A stretch of DNA of 46,207 nt. Origin: Aphodosoma sp044433285 (GTDB lineage Bacteria; Bacteroidota; Bacteroidia; Bacteroidales; Paludibacteraceae). The notes under the pieces are model-generated. The model was not told the DNA's origin, made no database searches, and was given only the letters and a program-made list of their open reading frames with translations. The stretch lies in contig JAWXTU010000007.1 in NCBI GenBank assembly GCA_044433285.1, forward strand, positions 1 through 46,207, written 5' to 3'. Positions within the stretch are counted from its first letter, which is position 1. Each line of letters begins with the position of its first letter. The translations under genes and the position numbers were made by a program. Shown piece by piece: positions 15,461 to 24,903 of the stretch.

Positions 15461-18346
15461 ATGAAAAAATCATTTCTACTAATAGGGATACTCCATTTAT
15501 CGCTATTACTTCACGCAGCTTGGCAGCCACCAATTACCAATTTTAGCATACAAGATTACGACGCAGGTACTCAAAACTGGAGTATCAGACAACAAAAGAA
15601 CAGTTGGATATACGTTGCCAACAACTATGGACTTTTGGAGTTCGACGGTCTTCATTGGCAGCTGTATGGATTAAAAAATGGTACACCTGTCCGTTCTCTC
15701 GATATAGATGATAGTGGAGCAATCTATGTTGGTGGAGGTAACGAGTTTGGTCGATTTGTCTCAAATAGCATCGGTAAATTGGATTATGAGATTCTCTCAA
15801 CTAACGTACCAGAGGAATACAAAAATTTTGGTGAGGTGTGGAGCATTCACGTTTTCAATGATAAACTATATGTGCAGGGGCGTGATTATCTCTTAATCCG
15901 CTCAGAGAATGATACTTATGAAGTGGTTGAACCAGGTTCGCGTATCTATACAATAGAAGAATATAGAGGTGGATTGTATGTAGCTACCGACGATGGAATA
16001 CATCTTATTGTTGGTAACCGTCTCAATAGACTTCAGGGTTCACAACTCCTTAAGGGCTCTGAAATATGCAATATGCAGTCGTATGGCAAAACAGGTATGT
16101 TGATAGGTACCGACACTCGCGGACTCTTTCTCTACAACGGTAATGAGATTGTTCCATTTGTTTCAGAGGCAGATGATTATATACGCAAATATCGCCTATA
16201 TAAATTTGCTGTAGGTGAAAAATATATAGCATATGGCACAATATCAGATGGATTAGTAGTTACAGATAAAAGCGGTAACAATGCGAGATATATCAACGCA
16301 AGTAGTGGATTGCAGATAAACACAATCCTCAGCCTTCAATTCGATGCAGATGACAATTTATGGATAGGACTCGATCAGGGTATTGACCATATTATATTAG
16401 ATTCACCCTTTCTCTCGTTGTATAGTAAAAATCAATATTATGGCTCGGGTTACACCTCAGCACAGTTCAAAAACAGAACATATCTCGGTACTAATCAAGG
16501 ACTTTATATCTCCAATGAAGATTTTTTCAACTATTCGTCAGACCATCCACTTACTCTCGTGTGGGAGAGTATCGGTCAGGTGTGGAGTCTCGACAAATGG
16601 GGCGATAAGTTGCTGTGTTCTCACCATAGAGGACTATTTTATGTGGATGATAACTTCAAACCAATTTCAAATGTAGATGGGTTTTGGCAATTAAGAGTAT
16701 TGCCCCAAAATCCTTCATATGCCTTTGCTGGCTCTTATTCAGGACTTTATCTCCTTAAACAGGTAAATGGTAAAATAGAACTGGTAGGAAAAGTGAAGAA
16801 TTTCAATGAGACCTCGCGTAATTTTGAGATAGATATTAATAACAACGTATGGATTATTACCAGTCGCGGTGTTGAATTACTCACAGTAGACCTAGAAAAC
16901 CTTACCGCCCAACGCGAAATCATACGCCAGTCTATTGATAATAGCGACTATATTTCTATCAGTAAAGTTGATGGGAGAGTGATTATTTCTAACGATAATT
17001 ACTGTAGGATAGTCAACGAAATAGGTCAGATAGAGGAAGATACACATTTTTTTTCATTGATGGGTGGCATTCGTATTTACTCTTATATACATGAGGACCC
17101 AGAGAGAAATCTATGGTTTATCTCTCGTGATGAATTTAGTGTAGTTAGATATAATCACGAAACCCTCTCGTATGAAGCAAAACCTATAAATATTATTAAT
17201 AAAAATCACTATTTTATCCCAGGATTTACACATCTCAACCAACTCATTGATGGTAGAGTAATAATAGGAGCGTTAGCAGGTTTTAGTGTTATAAATCTCG
17301 ACAATATCAATTATGCAGCAGAAGACAACTCGATATCACTTATAATACGAAGTATGTCGGTAGAAAATTCAAGTGTTGATTCTGTAGTATATGGAGCCTC
17401 TTACCCACTGAGAGAGCAAGATATTTTTCTTAAGTATGAAAATAACTCAGTTAATTTTGAATACACCACCTCTATTAATTTTAATAAAGCAAAGTTATAT
17501 AGCGCGCGACTTTTACCTATTGAAACGGAATTTACGCAGTGGGATAGTAGATATCGCCGAAATTATTCAATGTTAAAAGAGGGCGAATATCAGTTTGAAG
17601 TGCGTGTTAGAGAGGTTGACTCAGATGTGATAGCCACAGATTCTATATCATTTATTATCAACCCTCCTAAATATCGCACATGGTGGGCGTACACACTATA
17701 TACATTACTCTTTATTTTAATTATATTCTTGATATATATATATATACGGTATAGGATTAATGAGTCAAAACGAGTATTGCGACTAGAGAATGATGAGACC
17801 GTAAAAATGCGTGAGATGCAATTTGAAAAAGAGAGCTATCAGCGCGAGAAGGAGATATTGCGCTTGGAACACGAACACACAGAGTTTGAACTAAAAAACA
17901 AGAGTCAAGAGTTGGCTAATGCACTTTTGAATATTGTCAATCGTAAAGAGTTGGTTGAGAATATCAAACAAGATGTGAGTAAGATAGAAGATGATGTGAA
18001 GAATAAAAATATTGACGTTGCAAAACGTCGCATATCTAATTTGCAAGGCAAATTAACCCGCAATATTGAGCAGAATATTGATTGGAAACAGTTTGAGGAG
18101 AATTTCGATATAGTAAACGATAAGTTTATAGCTAAACTTAAAGAAAAATATCCGTGGATGAATAAAAACGAACGTAAGTTATGCGTATATATCCGTATGG
18201 GTATGTATACCAAAGAGATTGCCCCATTATTAGGACTTACAGTGCGTGGTGTGGAGATGCTGCGCTACAGAATGCGAAAAAAAATGGAGTTAAATAGGAA
18301 TGAAGACCTAGAATCAATCTTCCAATCTATACATATTGATAGTTAA
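15461..18346 (+). CDS. Membrane-spanning PUL regulator: beta-propeller, Y_Y_Y, TM, LuxR-type HTH
   Basis: This 961-aa protein has a signal peptide (1-19, ends LLLHAA). A long periplasmic region of two-component-regulator-propeller repeats (for example WSIRQQKNSWIYVANNYGLL, DDNLWIGLDQGI) leads into a Y_Y_Y-type beta-sandwich near 640-735. One TM helix follows at about 742-764, then a charged coiled coil (about 767-850) and a C-terminal LuxR/SPO1-like HTH at about 896-945 (LCVYIRMGMYTKEIAPLLGL, RGVEMLRYRMRKKM). There is no histidine kinase or receiver domain, so it is not a hybrid two-component system. It probably binds glucan oligosaccharides in the periplasm and activates the adjacent susC operon directly from the membrane. 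That role is inference from position. Confidence 0.85.
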   Translation: MKKSFLLIGILHLSLLLHAAWQPPITNFSIQDYDAGTQNWSIRQQKNSWIYVANNYGLLEFDGLHWQLYGLKNGTPVRSLDIDDSGAIYVGGGNEFGRFVSNSIGKLDYEILSTNVPEEYKNFGEVWSIHVFNDKLYVQGRDYLLIRSENDTYEVVEPGSRIYTIEEYRGGLYVATDDGIHLIVGNRLNRLQGSQLLKGSEICNMQSYGKTGMLIGTDTRGLFLYNGNEIVPFVSEADDYIRKYRLYKFAVGEKYIAYGTISDGLVVTDKSGNNARYINASSGLQINTILSLQFDADDNLWIGLDQGIDHIILDSPFLSLYSKNQYYGSGYTSAQFKNRTYLGTNQGLYISNEDFFNYSSDHPLTLVWESIGQVWSLDKWGDKLLCSHHRGLFYVDDNFKPISNVDGFWQLRVLPQNPSYAFAGSYSGLYLLKQVNGKIELVGKVKNFNETSRNFEIDINNNVWIITSRGVELLTVDLENLTAQREIIRQSIDNSDYISISKVDGRVIISNDNYCRIVNEIGQIEEDTHFFSLMGGIRIYSYIHEDPERNLWFISRDEFSVVRYNHETLSYEAKPINIINKNHYFIPGFTHLNQLIDGRVIIGALAGFSVINLDNINYAAEDNSISLIIRSMSVENSSVDSVVYGASYPLREQDIFLKYENNSVNFEYTTSINFNKAKLYSARLLPIETEFTQWDSRYRRNYSMLKEGEYQFEVRVREVDSDVIATDSISFIINPPKYRTWWAYTLYTLLFILIIFLIYIYIRYRINESKRVLRLENDETVKMREMQFEKESYQREKEILRLEHEHTEFELKNKSQELANALLNIVNRKELVENIKQDVSKIEDDVKNKNIDVAKRRISNLQGKLTRNIEQNIDWKQFEENFDIVNDKFIAKLKEKYPWMNKNERKLCVYIRMGMYTKEIAPLLGLTVRGVEMLRYRMRKKMELNRNEDLESIFQSIHIDS

Positions 18347-18531
18347 CGAAGATTAACAATAATTACTTCTATATTATAATCTTTTTTCTTATATTGGTAT
18401 TGAATAGAAGTTAATATTTTGGTAATTATTTCAGTTTTTATTTGTTGTATTTTAATCTTTTTTCCGTTAAAAATTGTTTTGGTTACTTCACTATTACATT
18501 TTAACAGTTTCTATTTGTAATGATATTGTAA

Positions 18532-18539
18532 TAAATTTG
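18532..18539 (+). promoter_or_regulatory. Candidate -7 box of the susC operon
   Basis: TAAATTTG matches TAnnTTTG and would give a leader of about 360 nt. A TTTG upstream (18514-18517) is too close (14 bases), so the promoter is tentative. A weaker alternative, TTACTTTG, lies at about 18676-18683. Confidence 0.35.
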
Positions 18540-18615
18540 CGTAATAAATTTATATCTTAAAATCCTGAATAGTAGTTAGTTTTATCTATATTGTAGTATT
18601 AAATAATTGTATAAA

Positions 18616-18656
18616 TTTTAATGTGAAGTAATTATGAGTAATTATTTTAATGTGAA
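18616..18656 (+). repeat. Spaced direct repeat, possible operator
   Basis: TTTTAATGTGAA occurs at 18616-18627 and again at 18645-18656, 29 bp start to start. TAATTA occurs twice between them. A spacing close to three helical turns would suit a dimeric regulator such as the adjacent HTH protein, but there is no direct evidence. Confidence 0.4.
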
Positions 18657-18790
18657 AAATGAAAAAAAATCATTTACTTTGCAATGTAAAAATTCGCCAA
18701 AAGAGGCGTAATGAAAAAAACCACAAAAAAATAGGCAAAAAGACCTATATTTATAGTAGTAAAAATAGACAGCCTACTATAACGACAAAA

Positions 18791-18835
18791 GATAATCTAA
18801 GCGAAGATAATCTAACAGAGGATAATCAAAGCGAA
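18791..18835 (+). repeat. Three adjacent 15-bp direct repeats upstream of susC
   Basis: GATAATCTAAGCGAA (18791-18805), GATAATCTAACAGAG (18806-18820) and GATAATCAAAGCGAA (18821-18835) lie head to tail, 66 bp before the susC start. A degenerate fourth unit follows. They could be binding sites or part of a leader structure. Confidence 0.7.
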
Positions 18836-18900
18836 AAGATTCTATAAGAAAATCTATAAAAATAATTATAATAAATAATAACCAAAAACTAATATCAATC

Positions 18901-21900
18901 ATGAGAAAAGTTTACATGCTGATTGCAGTATTGTTTTTATGCCAGTTGGGATTTGCGCAGCAAATGACAATTACAGGCGTAGTAAATGCTACCGATGATG
19001 ATTATCCAATCGTTGGTGCAAATGTACTTATAAAAGGTACAAAAGTGGGAACCATCACAGATTTTGATGGTAATTTCTCAATTCAAGCAAGTGTGGGTAG
19101 TATTATCCAAGTATCTTATCTTGGTTATGCTTCTCAAGAAATTAAAGTAACTAAAGCTGGTCCAATCGATTTTTTACTTGAGCCAGACAATACAATGCTA
19201 GATGAGGTTGTGGCAATTGGTTACGGTACAGTAAAAAAGAGTGATTTAACAGGTGCAGTATCTTCAGTAAGTGGCGAAAAACTCAAAGCAACTCCAGTAT
19301 CTAGTCTCGACCAAGCTCTTCAAGGTCGTGCAGCAGGTGTAACTGTTAATGCTAATAGTGGTCAACCTGGTGAGGCAGCTACAGTCCGCATACGTGGTAT
19401 CGGTAGTGCCGTTGGTAGTTCAGACCCTATCTATGTAGTTGATGGAATTATCCTAGATAATATTTCATTCTTAAATCCTAATGATATCGTTAGTACAGAG
19501 GTTCTTAAAGATGCTTCTGCTACTGCTATTTATGGTTCTCGTGGTGCTAATGGTGTTATCATCGTTACTACTCGTATGGGTCAAAAAGGCAAAACTCGTG
19601 TATCGTTCGATGCATATTGGGGTATCCAAAACAGATGGAAAAAACTTGATTTAATGGGTAGCGAAGAGATGGCAGATACTAAATTGCGTATAAATGCAAT
19701 GTCTAATGGTGCTTCTGAAATTGCTTATTACCAACAAAATGGCTTCAATGAATGGATGCAATCATATAATTTAGGCTCTGCCTCTTATTATGCAGTAGCT
19801 AAAACAGCTGCCACACCTAATGGATTAGACTACGCTTCAATCGATACAGATTGGCAAGATGAGCTGTTTAATGCTAACGCTTTAATGCAAAACTACAACA
19901 TCTCAGTGGATGGTGGTTCAGAAACTACAGTATACTCGTTCAGTACAAGTTACTTCCAACAAGAGGGTACTATTATGGGATCTGATTATGATCGTCTTAC
20001 TCTTCGTTTTAATTCAGAAAGCACAATATCTAAATGGTTTAAGTTTGGTGAGCACGTATCTATTATCAACTCAGCTTCTACCACAGCGATGAATAATAGC
20101 AGTAGTCCTGGTGCATCAATTATCTCAGCAGCTATTGCAATGGCACCTTGGGATCCAACTCGTTACCCAGAGGGTACTGTCAACTCGTCAGGCGAAGATA
20201 TTAGCGGACAAATTGCAGCGGCAACTAACTTCAAAAATACTGTCAATCCATTATCTATGGTTGAAAACAGTTATACACAAAATAATTGGAATCGTTTTGT
20301 TGGTGATTTATATGTGGTAGTTAATCCTATTAAAGATCTTACATGGCGCACCTCTGTTAGTGTGGATTATTCAATCAACGAGTATAAACTATACAAAGAT
20401 GAGTATGAATACTCTTCTTATGACTTCTGTCTTACTAACTTCATCTCTAGCTCTATATATAGATATCAGACATTGATGGAAGAGTCTACTCTTACATATG
20501 CAAAAGATTTTGGCAAACATAGCATCTCTGCAATGATTGGTCAAACAGCTGAGGAGTATAGCTCTTATGGTATTGGTGGTTCTGGCTCAACTATTCTCAA
20601 TCCTGTAGAGACTAACTGGTATCTTAACCAAGCAACAGAAGATCAATCAACTGCTGGTGATGCAGTATCTCAAGTGCGTCGTCTATCTTTCATTAGCCGT
20701 GTTCACTACTCTTACAATGATAAATATATGATTACAGCCAACTTCCGTGCCGACGGTAGTAGCAAGTTCACAAACAACCCTTGGGGTTATTTCCCATCTA
20801 CAGCTTTGGCTTGGCGTATTAACCAAGAGTCGTTTATGAGCGGTCTTAGAAATATAGATAACCTTAAACTTCGTTTGGGTTGGGGTCGTGTAGGTAATGA
20901 TGATGTATCTACTACAGCATTTATGCTTAATATGTATTCTGATCAGTATAGCCTTACTGGTTATTCGTTTGGCGATGAGCTTGTTACAGGTTCCACTGTG
21001 CTAACTTATTGCGATACAGATGGTAAGTGGGAGACTAACGAACAGTGGAGTGCTGGTATCGATTTTGGTTTCTGGAATGGTCTTCTTTATGGTAGCGTAG
21101 ATGTTTATCGTCGTGATACTAAAGATGCTCTTTTATATATTAATGCTCCTGCACAAGTGGGTAACCGCTACTCTATGGTATCTAATGTAGGTGTTATCCG
21201 CAACGAGGGTATAGAAATTCAACTAGACCACTCAAATAAAATAGGTGAAGTATCTTATTCTCTTGGTGGTAACGTCTCTTTCCTTCGCAACGAGCTTACC
21301 GAAAGTAACGGCGGTTTCCCTCTATATGGCGACCGCACAATCACTCAAGAGGGTTATGCTATCAACACATTTTGGGGCTATGTTTATGAGGGTATATATC
21401 AAACAGATGATGAGGCTCTTGAACACCTAGATGGTTATACATCAGAGACTATTAGCGTAGGTGCTGGTGATGCTAAATATTCTGACTTAAATGATGATGG
21501 TATTATCGATGATAACGATAAAACAGATATTGGTAACCCATTCCCATGGCTTACATACGGTTTCAATGTTGGTGCTGAGTGGAAAGGTTTTGATGTTCAA
21601 ATCTTCTTCCAAGGTGTATATGGTAACGAGATTTACAATGCACTTCGTGAACGTACAGAAGGTACAGGTTCAGAAGCAACTCTATCTTCTACTATGTCAG
21701 ACGTTTGGGTAGGTTATTCTCAAACAGTTCAAACTGCAATGATGAATGCAGGGGTTAACTATACTACACTTGAAAATCTCGATGGTACAATTCCTAACCC
21801 TAATGGTTCGCCAATGAACTCAGAGACCAGTAGCCGTTTGATTGAGAGTGGAGCATACCTACGTTTGAAAAATATCCAAATCGGTTATACTCTTCCAAAA

Positions 21901-22071
21901 AGACTTACACAAAAAGCTAAAATCGAGAAGTGTCGTTTCTATATTAGTGCAAATAACTTGCTTACATTCACTAACTATTCAGGTTACGACCCAGAAATCT
22001 CTACTGGTGTAGATTATGGTAACTATCCACAAAGCCGTACATTCACTTTTGGATTTAATGTAAACTTGTAA
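18901..22071 (+). CDS. susC: SusC-like TonB-dependent oligosaccharide transporter
   Basis: This 1056-aa outer-membrane protein starts with a signal peptide (1-20, cleaved near GFAQQ). A carboxypeptidase-regulatory-like domain lies at about 22-100 (ITGVVNATDDDYPIVGANVL). The plug domain at about 110-225 contains LDEVVAIGYGTVKKSDLTGA and ends SRGANGVIIVTT, both SusC/RagA signatures. A beta-barrel follows, ending in FGFNVNL with the usual terminal aromatic pattern. It should import oligosaccharides in an energised, TonB-dependent way, with SusD as its lid. The neighbouring GH16, GH128-like and GH3 genes point to beta-1,3-glucan oligosaccharides as substrate (inference). susD begins 28 bp downstream. 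Confidence 0.95.
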   Translation: MRKVYMLIAVLFLCQLGFAQQMTITGVVNATDDDYPIVGANVLIKGTKVGTITDFDGNFSIQASVGSIIQVSYLGYASQEIKVTKAGPIDFLLEPDNTMLDEVVAIGYGTVKKSDLTGAVSSVSGEKLKATPVSSLDQALQGRAAGVTVNANSGQPGEAATVRIRGIGSAVGSSDPIYVVDGIILDNISFLNPNDIVSTEVLKDASATAIYGSRGANGVIIVTTRMGQKGKTRVSFDAYWGIQNRWKKLDLMGSEEMADTKLRINAMSNGASEIAYYQQNGFNEWMQSYNLGSASYYAVAKTAATPNGLDYASIDTDWQDELFNANALMQNYNISVDGGSETTVYSFSTSYFQQEGTIMGSDYDRLTLRFNSESTISKWFKFGEHVSIINSASTTAMNNSSSPGASIISAAIAMAPWDPTRYPEGTVNSSGEDISGQIAAATNFKNTVNPLSMVENSYTQNNWNRFVGDLYVVVNPIKDLTWRTSVSVDYSINEYKLYKDEYEYSSYDFCLTNFISSSIYRYQTLMEESTLTYAKDFGKHSISAMIGQTAEEYSSYGIGGSGSTILNPVETNWYLNQATEDQSTAGDAVSQVRRLSFISRVHYSYNDKYMITANFRADGSSKFTNNPWGYFPSTALAWRINQESFMSGLRNIDNLKLRLGWGRVGNDDVSTTAFMLNMYSDQYSLTGYSFGDELVTGSTVLTYCDTDGKWETNEQWSAGIDFGFWNGLLYGSVDVYRRDTKDALLYINAPAQVGNRYSMVSNVGVIRNEGIEIQLDHSNKIGEVSYSLGGNVSFLRNELTESNGGFPLYGDRTITQEGYAINTFWGYVYEGIYQTDDEALEHLDGYTSETISVGAGDAKYSDLNDDGIIDDNDKTDIGNPFPWLTYGFNVGAEWKGFDVQIFFQGVYGNEIYNALRERTEGTGSEATLSSTMSDVWVGYSQTVQTAMMNAGVNYTTLENLDGTIPNPNGSPMNSETSSRLIESGAYLRLKNIQIGYTLPKRLTQKAKIEKCRFYISANNLLTFTNYSGYDPEISTGVDYGNYPQSRTFTFGFNVNL

Positions 22072-22099
22072 TTGCTAACCGTTTAAATCAAAAATAAAA

Positions 22100-23710
22100 A
22101 TGAAAAAATTAATTTTATCAATATTTGTAAGTGCAACGGTTATGTTAACTAGTTGCGGTACAGAGTGGTTGACAGAGGCTCAACCTGGTGTAACTCTGCT
22201 TGAAGATTTTTATATCTCAGGTCAAGCAGCTATACAAAATGTAAATGCGTGTTACGTACCCCTAATGTGGGAGTACAACAATACCTACTCTTGCGAGTGG
22301 TGGATTGGTGATGTGATGAGTGACGATGCCGTTAAAGGCGGACAAGATACCAACGATATGGGTACAGTATATAATATGGAGAACTGGCAAACTATTAGTA
22401 GTAATGATATTTTACTTGATATGTATCAATTCAATTATCAAGGTGTTGCTCGTTGTAACTTAGTTCTTACATATGTGCCTGATGTAGAAGTTGATGATGA
22501 GGATTTTCCGCAGGTTACAAAAGATAGAGTACTAGCAGAGGCTAAATTTTTGCGTGCGATGTACTATTTCCGTTTAGTGCGTATCTTTGGTGGTGTGCCA
22601 CTTGTAGACTATATCGTAGATGCTAGCTCTTTGTGGTTTCAAGCTCGTGCTACAGCTGCCGAGACATACAACTTTATTCTTACAGATTTAGAGGATGCTC
22701 AACAATATCTTTGGGAGAAGAGCGAGTATGATGCAACAGATATGGGGCGTGCTACAAAAGGAGCTGCACAAGCAATGCTACTTAAAGTAAATCTCTATTT
22801 AGCAAGTGAGGGTAATGCTGCAAATCGTACACTTTCGCAAGCGGAGTATTATACAGCTGCAAAAGCGTGGGGCGACTCAATTATCTCTGGTAGTGAATAT
22901 GGTTTATTAGCAGATTATGCAGAAAACTTTACCCTCGAGGGTGAGAATGGCGATGAGTCTGTATTTGAGATACAATATATAGAAGAGTCTACATCTGACT
23001 ATGGTGAGGGTTCTGGTTTCACTCGTGGTAATTTCACACAAACACTTACTCGCTCTCGTTCTCCGAATCTTGGTAGCGGTTGGGGTTTCAACAAACCATC
23101 ACAAAACCTTTACGATGAGTTTGAAGCAGCAGATAGTATCCGTCTGTTCACTACAATCCTTAATCCAACTGATGATGAGATAGATAACCCAACCGAAGAG
23201 ATATATCTTGGCACTCGCTATGTAAATCGTAAAACTGGTTTGTATTATGATGATAATACATACTACTCATTGGCTCACGCTACTCGCGGACCACTCAATA
23301 ACACAGTTATCCGCTATGCCGATGTACTATTGATGTATGCAGAGGCTTGTTTAGGAGCAGGCGATGAGGGAACAGCCACTATCTATCTTAATGAAGTTCG
23401 CAATCGTGTAGGTTTAGATGCATACCCTGGATATACATTCTTTATTAATGGCGAGGAAATTACAAGCCCAACACTAGAAGAGGCAATTCGCCACGAACGT
23501 CGTGTGGAGCTAGGTATGGAAGGGCACCGTTGGTTTGATCTTTGTCGTTGGGGTGGTTTAGGTGCGCATATGATTGCATATCAGCTAACTGAGACTACTG
23601 AGTATCAAGGTCATTTGAGCTCTTTTATTGAGGGTAAACACGAATTGTTCCCAATCCCAAGTGAAGAGATGGACCTTAACTATGCACTTGAGCAAAACCC
23701 TGGATATTAA
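22100..23710 (+). CDS. susD: SusD-like surface glycan-binding lipoprotein
   Basis: This 536-aa lipoprotein has the signal MKKLILSIFVSATVMLTSC with lipidation at Cys19. It shows SusD/RagB features: AEAKFLRAMYYFRLVRIFGGVPLV near 145-170 and the C-terminal ENPG-like tail (HELFPIPSEEMDLNYALEQN). It is expected to sit on the cell surface over the SusC barrel and hand over oligosaccharides. It is co-transcribed with susC, with a 28-bp gap. Confidence 0.95.
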   Translation: MKKLILSIFVSATVMLTSCGTEWLTEAQPGVTLLEDFYISGQAAIQNVNACYVPLMWEYNNTYSCEWWIGDVMSDDAVKGGQDTNDMGTVYNMENWQTISSNDILLDMYQFNYQGVARCNLVLTYVPDVEVDDEDFPQVTKDRVLAEAKFLRAMYYFRLVRIFGGVPLVDYIVDASSLWFQARATAAETYNFILTDLEDAQQYLWEKSEYDATDMGRATKGAAQAMLLKVNLYLASEGNAANRTLSQAEYYTAAKAWGDSIISGSEYGLLADYAENFTLEGENGDESVFEIQYIEESTSDYGEGSGFTRGNFTQTLTRSRSPNLGSGWGFNKPSQNLYDEFEAADSIRLFTTILNPTDDEIDNPTEEIYLGTRYVNRKTGLYYDDNTYYSLAHATRGPLNNTVIRYADVLLMYAEACLGAGDEGTATIYLNEVRNRVGLDAYPGYTFFINGEEITSPTLEEAIRHERRVELGMEGHRWFDLCRWGGLGAHMIAYQLTETTEYQGHLSSFIEGKHELFPIPSEEMDLNYALEQNPGY

Positions 23711-23760
23711 TCATAGAAGAGTTTTAATTAAGAGAAATAAAAAAAATATCAAATATTTTA

Positions 23761-23796
23761 TTAACTAAATTTTATTAACTAAAAAAATTAACTAAA
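23761..23796 (+). repeat. Three copies of TTAACTAAA before the SGBP-like gene
   Basis: TTAACTAAA occurs at 23761-23769, 23775-23783 and 23788-23796, ending just before the next start codon. It may reflect slippage in an AT-rich leader or an A-rich translation enhancer. Confidence 0.5.
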
Positions 23797-23798
23797 TT

Positions 23799-24743
23799 AT
23801 GAAAACAAAATTTTTTTCAATGTTGTTCGTAGCTACAGCTTTAATGTTTGCAGCTTGCGAAGATGAAACAGGCACAAGCGGTACAACAGATGATGGTGAT
23901 GTAACAATCACATTAGACCAATCATCATTAACCCTTTTAGAGGGTGAAACTGCAACTATCGTTGCAACTGTATCTCCAGAAGGTACTGAAGTAGTATGGA
24001 CTTCTTCTAACGAAGAGTATGTAACAGTAGACCAAGATGGTGTTGTTACTGGTGTTGCTATTGGTAGTGCGTTTGTATATGCAACTGCTGGTGGTCAAGT
24101 AGCTAACTGCGTTGTTGCAGTTCAAGAAGATGCTTCAACTAAAGAGTATCCATCACTAGAAGGTACTGAGTATTATCCATTTATTTTGGACTCTTATACT
24201 GCAGAAGAGATTGCAGACCTTATCGTTTATGACTTCCGTCCAAATGATACAGACAGATTCCTTTACATCTGGGACGACACTTATTCTGCAGCAACAACTT
24301 CAGGTCTAAACTTCTATGGTAATGATGGTGGTTATACAGGACTTTATGTTGGTACTTCAGGATGGTCAGGTGCAGGTTACGTTGTTGATGGAGCAGAAGC
24401 TGAAGCTCTTTGGAATAGTATTCAAGCAGCTCCAGAAGAGTATTACCTTCACCTTGCGATGAAATCTACAGACAGTTATTCTCACTGTTTTTATATTCTT
24501 GGTTGTGGTGATGCTGATGCAAAAATTGGTATTGGACCAACTTCTGTTTACGATGCTCCAATTTTTACAGATTTTACTCGTGATGGTGAATGGCAAGAGA
24601 TGGAAATTTGTCTATCTGAGCTTAATTTAGACGGATTTACTTCTGTTTCAGATGGTTCTGGTATCAATGCATTAGTAGTTCTTACTGAAGGTACATCTGG
24701 TGCAGCTTTAAATCTTGATGCTGCATTTATCTATAGAAAATAA
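23799..24743 (+). CDS. Surface glycan-binding lipoprotein (SGBP-like) with BIG2 domain
   Basis: This 314-aa lipoprotein has lipidation at Cys20 (LMFAAC). Residues 36-110 form a bacterial Ig-like BIG2 domain (ITLDQSSLTLLEGETATIVA ... VVWTSSNEEYVTVDQDGVVT). The remaining 190 residues form a beta-rich domain of unrecognised type with many aromatic residues (YLHLAMKSTDSYSHCFYI, FLYIWDDTYS). Position directly after susD is where the second surface glycan-binding protein of a Bacteroidota PUL usually lies, and the Ig-like spacer plus C-terminal binding domain fits that group. There are no recognisable catalytic motifs. The glucan specificity is inferred from the neighbours. Confidence 0.75.
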   Translation: MKTKFFSMLFVATALMFAACEDETGTSGTTDDGDVTITLDQSSLTLLEGETATIVATVSPEGTEVVWTSSNEEYVTVDQDGVVTGVAIGSAFVYATAGGQVANCVVAVQEDASTKEYPSLEGTEYYPFILDSYTAEEIADLIVYDFRPNDTDRFLYIWDDTYSAATTSGLNFYGNDGGYTGLYVGTSGWSGAGYVVDGAEAEALWNSIQAAPEEYYLHLAMKSTDSYSHCFYILGCGDADAKIGIGPTSVYDAPIFTDFTRDGEWQEMEICLSELNLDGFTSVSDGSGINALVVLTEGTSGAALNLDAAFIYRK

Positions 24744-24801
24744 TATAGATTTCTAGTGTTAGTTTTATATTGAGCAAAAGGTAGCTCTATAAAATTAATT
24801 A

Positions 24802-24868
24802 GTCGGTAATTTTAAGGTAATATCTACCGACAAAAAAATCCTATAGGAGCTTGACCGCTCCTGTAGGA
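24802..24868 (+). terminator. Two consecutive hairpins between the SGBP-like and GH16 genes
   Basis: Hairpin 1 pairs GTCGGTA (24802-24808) with TACCGAC (24825-24831) and is followed by an A-run. Hairpin 2 pairs TCCTATAGGAGC (24839-24850) with GCTCCTGTAGGA (24857-24868), with one wobble pair. Neither has a T-run after it, so a partial terminator or a processing/stability element is more likely than a full stop. Confidence 0.6.
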
Positions 24869-24903
24869 ACCAAATAAACAATAAATATAATAAAAAAAAT
24901 ACT

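Larger units (their letters stand above)
18347..18900. other. 554-bp regulatory region between the regulator and susC
   Basis: This very AT-rich stretch holds no convincing gene. It contains a -7-like box (18532-18539), a spaced direct repeat (18616-18656) and three adjacent 15-bp repeats (18791-18835) close to the susC start. A 62-codon frame (18659-18847) exists but looks non-coding. No clear terminator for the regulator gene is seen. The length suggests a long susC leader with transcriptional or post-transcriptional control. Confidence 0.6.

Noticed and set aside
18659..18847. 62-codon frame upstream of susC (starts MKKNHLLCNVKIRQ)
   Set aside because: Very Lys/Asn-rich from AT-rich DNA. 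The C-terminal repeat DNLSEDNLTEDNQSE just reflects the 15-bp DNA repeats. No promoter or leader fits it better than the susC transcript. Treated as non-coding.
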